A DNA stretch of 33,016 bases from positions 1-33,016 of the forward strand of contig DATNRH010000010.1 of assembly GCA_036703605.1 (NCBI GenBank). Reading direction: 5' to 3'. Within the stretch, counting starts at the first letter, position 1. Every line of letters starts with the position of its first letter. Source of the stretch: Candidatus Obscuribacterales bacterium. Its GTDB lineage: Bacteria; Cyanobacteriota; Cyanobacteriia; RECH01. A program made the translations under genes and the position numbers. Shown here one piece after another: positions 27,780-33,016 of the stretch. Below the pieces are notes generated by a model, which was not told the DNA's origin, made no database searches, and was given only the letters and a program-made list of their open reading frames with translations.

Positions 27780-28307
27780 ATGACAGCTACGACTTCTCGC
27801 GCAGCAACTGGACGTTTTTATCCCACTCGGATCGATCTGGCTATGGAGGTGCGATCGCAGGTTGCAGACTTGCTGAACAAAACTCTGGCTGCCACCTTGG
27901 ATCTGAAAACCCAAACCAAGCAAGCCCACTGGAACGTCAAAGGCATGGACTTCTATCAACTCCATGAACTGTTTGATGAAATGGCAGGCGAGTTGAACGA
28001 GTATGTGGACATGGTGGCCGAGCGGATCACGGCCTTAGGTGGCACCGCCTTGGGCACCGCCCGCATGGCGGCTAGCAACTCCATTCTGCCTGAATATCCT
28101 ACCGAGATTGTTGAAGGCGTTGAGCACGTGACGGCATTGGCTGAACGATTTGCGCTCTATGCCGCCCATGTGCGGGAAGCGATCGATGTCACCGACAATG
28201 CCGGTGATGCCGACACCGCCGATCTCTATACCGAAATCTCCCGCACCATCGACAAGCGCCTCTGGTTCCTCGAAGCCCATTTGGTGAACAAGGGTAGTCT
28301 TGCCTAG
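27780..28307 (+). CDS. dps: Dps-family ferritin-like DNA-protection protein
   Basis: 175 residues from the ATG at 27780, which follows AGGAG at 27767-27771 with an 8-base spacer; the longer open frame from 27573 is not the gene. Dps dodecamers oxidise and store iron with hydrogen peroxide and protect DNA. The inter-subunit ferroxidase residues are all present: His50, His62, Asp66, Asp77 and Glu81 in QAHWNVKGMDFYQLHELFDE and following, one residue off E. coli numbering. The N-terminal tail is short and only mildly basic, so DNA binding may be weak. It is a single gene ended by a clean terminator at 28352-28385. It may be controlled by iron or peroxide regulators, but no box was identified. Confidence 0.95.
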   Translation: MTATTSRAATGRFYPTRIDLAMEVRSQVADLLNKTLAATLDLKTQTKQAHWNVKGMDFYQLHELFDEMAGELNEYVDMVAERITALGGTALGTARMAASNSILPEYPTEIVEGVEHVTALAERFALYAAHVREAIDVTDNAGDADTADLYTEISRTIDKRLWFLEAHLVNKGSLA

Positions 28308-28351
28308 GCTGACGACTAGGGTTTTCTTGAAGCTTTAGTTGCACAGACGAT

Positions 28352-28385
28352 CGCCCACTCCTCTAATCTGGGGAGTGGGCGTTTT
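28352..28385 (+). terminator. Rho-independent terminator after dps
   Basis: CGCCCACTCC (28352-28361) is the exact inverse of GGAGTGGGCG (28372-28381), loop of 10, followed by TTTT. Lies 45 bases after the dps stop. Confidence 0.85.
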
Positions 28386-28407
28386 GCAATGATGATTTCT
28401 AGGGTGT

Positions 28408-29580
28408 ATGACCTCTATGGCCTTTCAACTTAGCTCACTTCACGAGTCGGATGCGGCTCAATTTAATGCGTTGGTCTGTCAATCTTTCGTGACCCCAGTT
28501 GATCGTGAAGCTCGCTATCTTCAACGGATTGGGCTAGACCATATACGGGTGTTGCGCCATGGATCGCAGCTTGTGGGTGGGTTGGCAACCCTGCCGATGG
28601 GACAGTGGTTTGGAGGCAAGCTGGTGCCCATGGTGGGGATTGCAGCGGTGTCGGTGGCCCCAGAATGGCGCGGGCAAGGGGCCGCGCTGGTGCTCATGCA
28701 AGAGACGCTGCGGGAGCTGCATGATCGCCATGTACCCATCTCAACGCTGTATCCAGCCGTGCAGCGTCTCTATCGTCAGGTGGGCTATGAGCAAGGCGGT
28801 ATGCGCTATCGGTGGCATATCGACTGCGATCGCATCCGGGTGACCGATCCACCCTTGTCGGTGAGTCCTATGGCGGTTGATATAGCCAGGCTGCGATCGC
28901 TCCAGCAGCAGCAGGCTGCCTATCACACGGGGCATCTCGATCGCTCCCCAGTTCTCTGGAACGAACTCCTCGACATGTCGAAACAAGCTCTTTTCCTCTA
29001 TCAGTTTGGCCCCACGGATCAGCCCCAGGGCTACGTAGCCTTTCACCAAGGTCGTCAAAGCGATCGCACCCAGATTGATGTATTGGATTGGGTGGTCACT
29101 AGTCCCGCTGCTCTGAAAACGCTCTGGGCATTTCTGGGCTCCCATCGATCGCAGATTGATCGAGTGCAGTGGCGCAGTGGGTTAATTGATCCACTTGCCC
29201 TAGGGTTGCCAGACCAGGAGGCTAAACCGGGAGATGGCGATCGCTGGATGGTACGCATTGTCGATGTTGTGCGTGCGTTGGAATGTCGCGGTTATCCCCT
29301 AGCCCTAACGGCAGATCTCTACCTCACGGTGCAGGATGATCTCTTGTCGGCGAATACGGACACCTTCCGGCTCTCCGTCGCCAACGGGCAAGGACAGGTC
29401 ACCCGTCAGTCAGGAGATGGGCTATCGCTCTCGATCCAGGGTCTGGCAGCCCTCTATACCGGTCTATTTTCTCCAACCCAACTACGCTGGATGCGCTGGT
29501 TGGAGGGGGATGATCAGTCTGTGGCGATCGCCACCCAGATATTTGCCACTGGTTCTCCTTGGATGCCCGACTTTTTCTAG
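28408..29580 (+). CDS. Eis-like GNAT N-acetyltransferase with SCP2-like C-terminal domain
   Basis: 390 residues (or 387 from the ATG at 28417). The first GNAT domain (~5-145) has the acetyl-CoA pyrophosphate loop VAPEWRGQGAALVLMQ (R88-G-Q-G91). A second, degenerate GNAT half (~150-285) and a C-terminal sterol-carrier-like domain (~288-390: LYLTVQDDLL, FRLSVANGQG) complete the three-domain architecture of the Eis family of multi-acetylating aminoglycoside/protein acetyltransferases. The chain ends PWMPDFF, and in Eis enzymes the terminal Phe carboxylate acts as general base, so the exact C-terminus matters. The natural substrate is unknown; Eis homologues in cyanobacteria are not known to give drug resistance. 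No operon partner is evident. Confidence 0.87.
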   Translation: MTSMAFQLSSLHESDAAQFNALVCQSFVTPVDREARYLQRIGLDHIRVLRHGSQLVGGLATLPMGQWFGGKLVPMVGIAAVSVAPEWRGQGAALVLMQETLRELHDRHVPISTLYPAVQRLYRQVGYEQGGMRYRWHIDCDRIRVTDPPLSVSPMAVDIARLRSLQQQQAAYHTGHLDRSPVLWNELLDMSKQALFLYQFGPTDQPQGYVAFHQGRQSDRTQIDVLDWVVTSPAALKTLWAFLGSHRSQIDRVQWRSGLIDPLALGLPDQEAKPGDGDRWMVRIVDVVRALECRGYPLALTADLYLTVQDDLLSANTDTFRLSVANGQGQVTRQSGDGLSLSIQGLAALYTGLFSPTQLRWMRWLEGDDQSVAIATQIFATGSPWMPDFF

Positions 29581-29769
29581 ATGCAGTAGGTACTGGTTGC
29601 CGGAAGAACAGCGGCTCCTGTCCGTTCAGAGATATACTTTAGGCAAGTTAGCCTAGGCCTAACATGGTGTCCTTGCTAGTCAGTCGGTGGCAAGACGTTG
29701 CATAAGGCTGTAGCCCTAACTCACCAAAGCTTATCGTCCCTTGCAACCTGGAATGTGATTGCAACTTCT

Positions 29770-30348
29770 ATGGCAGATCCAGAGCATCTTGCTACCCTCA
29801 AGAAGGGCATTGATTTTTGGAATCGTTGGCGACAAGAATCCTGTGTTTCTAAGGTTGACCTCAGCGGGGTCAACCTTAGTGAACTGAGCCTCGGCGGCAT
29901 TAATTTAAGCGGGGTCGATCTATTTGAAGCGGTTTTATTACGGGTCGATTTAAGTGAAGCGAACCTCAGCCGCGCTAATTTGACTGGAGCCCAGCTTTTA
30001 GCGGCGGATCTCAGCGCTGCTAATCTGAGTCGCGCCAACCTTACCTACGCTCAACTGGGGGCGGCGGATCTCAGTGAAGCCAACTGTAATCGCGCCATTT
30101 TTCATGGTGCTGACCTCAGTGCCACCGATCTGAGCGATGCTAACCTCAGTCGTGCTGTGTTGACCGAGGCAGACTTGGGGGTTGCTGACTTGACGGATGC
30201 CATTCTCAAACGGGCAGACCTAAGCAAGGCCGATTTAACCGGGGCTCGCCTTTGTCGGGCTAACCTGCACGATGCCATTTTTGAACATACGATCCTGGAT
30301 AAAGCCGATTTGCGGGGTGCCAATATGCCCAGCACCGCCATTCGTTAA
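29770..30348 (+). CDS. Pentapeptide repeat protein
   Basis: 192 residues from the ATG at 29770; the frame is open further up to a TTG at 29698 but the family N-terminus (ADPEHLATLKKGIDFWNRWR) starts here. Residues ~29-188 are about thirty tandem A(D/N)LSxANL-type pentapeptides (DLSEANLSRANLTGAQLLAA and so on), which fold into a square right-handed β-helix. A short helical cap precedes the repeats. No signal peptide, so cytoplasmic. Such proteins are abundant in cyanobacteria with mostly unknown roles; some bacterial relatives mimic DNA and bind gyrase, but there is no specific evidence here. Confidence 0.9.
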   Translation: MADPEHLATLKKGIDFWNRWRQESCVSKVDLSGVNLSELSLGGINLSGVDLFEAVLLRVDLSEANLSRANLTGAQLLAADLSAANLSRANLTYAQLGAADLSEANCNRAIFHGADLSATDLSDANLSRAVLTEADLGVADLTDAILKRADLSKADLTGARLCRANLHDAIFEHTILDKADLRGANMPSTAIR

Positions 30349-30454
30349 AGCGATCGCCTTCCCTGCTCCGCCCGCTCTTTTATCCTAGGATCGGTTGAAT
30401 CAGGGAAACAGCATTGCCGGGTTACAACTTCAGCTCATCATCCATGTTCTGTTT

Positions 30455-30694
30455 ATGACTGTTCAAGTTCATTTTTTGCCGGATAATATTGCGATCGCTG
30501 CCGAGGCTGGTGAACCGTTGCTGCAAGTGGCTGAACGGGCTGGCATCAGCATTCCCACCGGCTGCCTGATGGGTTCCTGCCATGCCTGTGAGGTAGAACT
30601 GGAGGACGGTCGGGTGATTTGTTCCTGTATCTCCGCCGTACCGCCGGATTGCGCAGACTTGACCATCAACCTTATGGTAGACCCAACCTGGTAG
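30455..30694 (+). CDS. Compact plant-type-like [2Fe-2S] ferredoxin
   Basis: 79 residues from the ATG at 30455; a TTG-initiated frame from 30395 would add 20 hydrophobic residues (LQLQLIIHVLF) with no family support. A β-grasp [2Fe-2S] domain: VQVHFLPDNIAIAAEAGEPL, then Cys37-x4-Cys42-x2-Cys45 (GCLMGSCHACEVEL). The fourth ligand must be Cys56 or Cys58 (RVICSC), a spacing of 10-12 residues rather than the ~29 of photosynthetic ferredoxin. It is thus a shortened electron carrier, probably serving a dedicated partner. Its ends (TINLMVDPTW) resemble a short ferredoxin group found in cyanobacteria (memory of the family). No operon partner is evident. Confidence 0.85.
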   Translation: MTVQVHFLPDNIAIAAEAGEPLLQVAERAGISIPTGCLMGSCHACEVELEDGRVICSCISAVPPDCADLTINLMVDPTW

Positions 30695-30754
30695 GCTACA
30701 TAAGCAGCGATCGCTTCTCTAGCAGATCGTAGTCTATTCAGAGTGGCATAGATA

Positions 30755-30782
30755 GATGCGTTAGGCGACGTCGTAACGCATC
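30755..30782. repeat. Dispersed palindromic repeat (GATGCGTTAGGCG type), copy 1
   Basis: GATGCGTTA...TAACGCATC with a 10-base centre, 28 bases in all. Second copy at 30839-30868. Confidence 0.8.
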
Positions 30783-30838
30783 ACAATAAACTATGGGCAA
30801 GCCTTTCGACGCCGCTCAATGCTCACGGAGTGCCAGTA

Positions 30839-30868
30839 GGATGTGTTAGGCGCAGCCGTAACGCATCC
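30839..30868. repeat. Dispersed palindromic repeat (GATGCGTTAGGCG type), copy 2
   Basis: GGATGTGTTA...TAACGCATCC with a centre GGCGCAGCCG. One arm has a T for C change, pairing as G-U in RNA. Confidence 0.8.
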
Positions 30869-31010
30869 AAGCCTCATTGAACGCAGGTTAGTCAAAGGTT
30901 TTCGATCGCCCGGCATATTATGTTGAAAGGTTTGATGCACTATGTCTCATCTTGGACGGGGTATGCAACCGGCAGCACCAACCTCACCAATCCTACGCCA
31001 GGTGGAAGCA

Positions 31011-31493
31011 ATGACCCCAAGTGCGATCGCTCTGGGGAGTAACCTGGGTGATTCCTACCAAATTTTGCAAGCGGCCTTTGATGTCTTAGCCCAAACTCCC
31101 CATGTATCTCTAGTGGCCCGGTCGTCGATCTACCAAACAGCCGCAGTGGGGCCACCCCAGCCTGACTATCTCAATGCCTGCGCGATCCTGGAAACCAGCT
31201 TGGCTCCCGAGGCGTTGCTAAGCACGCTATTGATGATCGAAGCCCAGTTTGGCCGCGTGCGGCGAGAACGCTGGGGCCCACGCCTGCTGGATCTAGATTT
31301 GTTGCTCTTTGGCGATCGCTGCCTGCAAACTCCGACGTTACAAATCCCTCACCCTCGCATGGGCGATCGCGCCTTTGTCTTGGTACCCCTAGCAGAAATC
31401 GCTGGACATTGGATCGATCCCACCACCGGACAGGCGATCGCCCATCTAGTGCAGCAGTGCGATTGTTCCGGTATCCAGCGATGGGAGGGCTAG
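31011..31493 (+). CDS. folK: HPPK: 6-hydroxymethyl-7,8-dihydropterin pyrophosphokinase
   Basis: 160 residues from the ATG at 31011, which gives the usual HPPK length and N-terminus (MTPSAIALGSNLGDS); a longer frame from 30942 adds 23 unlikely residues. It transfers pyrophosphate from ATP to 6-hydroxymethyl-dihydropterin in folate synthesis. Motifs: GSNLGD (9-14), RRERWGPRLLDLDLLLFGD with the Mg-binding Asp94 and Asp96, and PHPRMGDRAFVLVPLAEI. A GGTGG stretch lies near the start. It is a stand-alone gene here, not fused to folB or folP. A MITE-like element lies just downstream. Confidence 0.95.
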   Translation: MTPSAIALGSNLGDSYQILQAAFDVLAQTPHVSLVARSSIYQTAAVGPPQPDYLNACAILETSLAPEALLSTLLMIEAQFGRVRRERWGPRLLDLDLLLFGDRCLQTPTLQIPHPRMGDRAFVLVPLAEIAGHWIDPTTGQAIAHLVQQCDCSGIQRWEG

Positions 31494-31514
31494 CGATCGG
31501 GAGGCTACGTAACC

Positions 31515-31609
31515 TGAGTTCGGGATAAGCTGAAAGCTTCATTCTCTCGTAGGCTGAGATCTTGATTCTTTCATCCAACCAGCTAAAAAATTTCCTTAAC
31601 CCGAACTGA
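31515..31609. mobile_element. 95-bp MITE-like element with 15-bp inverted ends
   Basis: Left end TGAGTTCGGGATAAG (31515-31529); right end CTTAACCCGAACTGA (31595-31609), whose inverse TCAGTTCGGGTTAAG matches the left end at 13 of 15 positions. The interior has no coding frame. It sits between convergent folK and the sulfotransferase gene. Flanks ACGTAAC / CGTTAAG hint at a decayed target duplication. Confidence 0.65.
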
Positions 31610-31621
31610 CGTTAAGTAGAA

Positions 31622-32575
31622 CTACTTAAGAGCGGCCTGCTCTAGTTCATTCAACCGCAGTCGCATAGCTCGCTGCCAGGGCTCAACCCCAAGGCGGCGG
31701 ATGATGTAGTCAGCCACAAATAGTGGAAGCCCCATCGATCGAATGCGGGCCTGAATCCGTGCTAGACGATCTTGCACCTGAAGCGCTTTTTTCTGCAGCG
31801 AGGATGGTGGGAGAATTTCATGACCGCTGAGCTGATAGCCACGCTGTACTAAGAGGTGAGCAACCTTGGCTTCTACTAACTGCACATCCTTTTTTTTCAT
31901 CGTCCGCTGCCACTTCTGAGCGTAGCGAGCATCCGGGGCATCGTAGGTAGTGTAGTCTGGATAGCTGAGCATGTGGGCGCTGTAGGGCAGTCCAAGAAAC
32001 TGACAAACCTGGGTGAGCACTGCTTCAGAATCTTGCAACAGCAGCTCATAGCGCACCTCAAGGTAGCGATCGCTGGTCAGCTTAGATTTGAGGGTTGTCC
32101 ACAAGTCTTCTGCTTCACGCCAGCGCTCCACCCCCGTCCAAACATTTCCAGCCCAGCCCATGCCAATGCAGGATGGTGCCACATCTCTAGGATCACGAAC
32201 GAGGTGAATAAATCGTGCTTCGGGCCAAATCCATAGGAGGCGATCGAAGTGACGATGCACCGTTGCACCCACCTGTTCTTTGCGATCGCGCACCTGCTTT
32301 TGTCGCATGAAGTCTTTGACTAGATCAGGGTAGCTTAGCTGCTGATCGACATGAAAGTTGTAGGTCTGGAAAATGCGATCGGTGTCTAATAGTTTGTGGT
32401 ATTCCTGTAGATCAGGCCAGCATCCTGGTGCTGCTAAATGATCCACAATGAACTCAAATTCACTACACCAAGCTAGTTGAGGATGCCCATTGAGCATCAG
32501 TCTAAGCATGGTTGTTCCAGAGCGCTCAGCCCCTACCAAAAAACAGGGAGCACTGAGGGGATTATTCTGTATCAT
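31622..32575 (-). CDS. Sulfotransferase-family protein
   Basis: 317 residues. It should transfer sulfate from PAPS to an unknown hydroxyl or amine acceptor. The 5'-phosphosulfate loop is at 15-22 (GAERSGTT, with Arg18 at the P-loop), and the 3'-phosphate-binding motif at ~123-135 (IHLVRDPRDVAPS, including Arg127 and Ser135). The C-terminal basic tail (~235-317) is helical (LVEAKVAHLLVQRGYQLSG; RLARIQARIRSMG). No signal peptide, so cytosolic. The likely target is a polysaccharide, lipid or small molecule; it lies near no glycan operon except the distant giant glycosyltransferase. No ribosome site is obvious at the ATG at 32575. Confidence 0.9.
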   Translation of the reverse strand: MIQNNPLSAPCFLVGAERSGTTMLRLMLNGHPQLAWCSEFEFIVDHLAAPGCWPDLQEYHKLLDTDRIFQTYNFHVDQQLSYPDLVKDFMRQKQVRDRKEQVGATVHRHFDRLLWIWPEARFIHLVRDPRDVAPSCIGMGWAGNVWTGVERWREAEDLWTTLKSKLTSDRYLEVRYELLLQDSEAVLTQVCQFLGLPYSAHMLSYPDYTTYDAPDARYAQKWQRTMKKKDVQLVEAKVAHLLVQRGYQLSGHEILPPSSLQKKALQVQDRLARIQARIRSMGLPLFVADYIIRRLGVEPWQRAMRLRLNELEQAALK

Positions 32576-33016
32576 TGCAAGCCTGTATGGGTTCAGTTTT
32601 ACTTCAAGCGCCTTGTTTAGAATAGCGTAGAGATGCCCGTGTTTAGCCCGTAAAGACTAGCATGGTTTGATCGTGCCAGACATCTATCTAGAGAATGATA
32701 ATTTTGGCTAAATCCAACCGTGCTGATCCTTTATTCAAGAGACGTATTGTGATGATATTTGTGGCAAAAAAGTTGCATTCAAATGTATGGTCTAATGATT
32801 CTCAAATGCTCGCCCTGACTCTATATGTTCGCATGTAATTTTTAGCGCAACTTCTCATAAAGTCCAATAGCAATAACACGGATATTGCACCTCAAATTTT
32901 CTATGGCTGCTGCGTAGCTGAAGGTATGAATTATCCTAGGGGATCACCGTAGTTTCCGCTTTGAAAGATCCAGAATAACGCTTGTAAAGCAGCAAGAATG
33001 AGTAGCTGCAATTCTT
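32576..33016. other. AT-rich region at window edge, no gene seen
   Basis: About 440 bases, AT-rich compared with the rest, with stops in all frames. It contains the sulfotransferase promoter. No repeat, RNA or coding feature was recognised; the next gene may start beyond the window. Confidence 0.5.

Overview
The window is chromosomal DNA from a cyanobacterium, probably a filamentous or Leptolyngbya-like one, though the genus is a guess. Three things point there: the octamer GCGATCGC (HIP1) occurs throughout, inside and between genes; there is a dark-operative protochlorophyllide reductase gene (chlB); and there is a sulfolipid pair (sqdB, sqdX). No rRNA, tRNA, CRISPR array, prophage or intact transposase was seen. 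Most genes are ordinary chromosomal ones, with small palindromic repeats and one MITE-like element between them.

Layout. 1-567: 3' part of a NarL/LuxR-type response regulator (probably Rre1/Ycf29). 634-1146 (-): TM2-domain protein. 1292-3241: exported M48 protease with TPR-like region. 3247-4011 (-): membrane-anchored protein of unknown function. 4402-5854: a lipoprotein and a soluble protein of unknown function, likely one operon. 5994-7124 (-): a [2Fe-2S] thioredoxin-like protein followed by a bacterioferritin-like protein. 7125-7868: long intergenic stretch with short repeats. 7869-10694: membrane PAS-GAF-PAS-GGDEF-EAL protein with degenerate GGDEF. 10770-12296 (-): chlB. 12561-13022 (-): phosphatase-fold protein with an altered signature. 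13272-13550 (-): HU. 14039-14521: glutathione peroxidase. 14826-18318: NfeD-like protein and two tandem flotillin-like proteins. 18642-21118: sqdB and sqdX. 21214-27195 (-): a very large protein with three [TPR + GT9-like] modules and a GT4-like domain. 27780-28307: Dps. 28408-29580: Eis-like acetyltransferase. 29770-30348: pentapeptide repeat protein. 30455-30694: compact [2Fe-2S] ferredoxin. 31011-31493: folK. 31622-32575 (-): sulfotransferase.

How the genes fit together. The recurring themes are membrane and envelope (flotillin/NfeD scaffold, sulfolipid synthesis, large glycosyltransferase, sulfotransferase, M48 protease) and iron/oxidative stress (bacterioferritin plus [2Fe-2S] partner, Dps, glutathione peroxidase, small ferredoxin). 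No single new defence or metabolic island is evident. The most notable observations are: HIP1 octamers phased every 102 bp with the TPR repeats of the giant glycosyltransferase; the triplicated TPR-GT9 architecture itself; the bacterioferritin/[2Fe-2S] gene pair; the NfeD-flotillin-flotillin operon; and several small dispersed repeats, one of which creates a false N-terminal extension on the giant gene.
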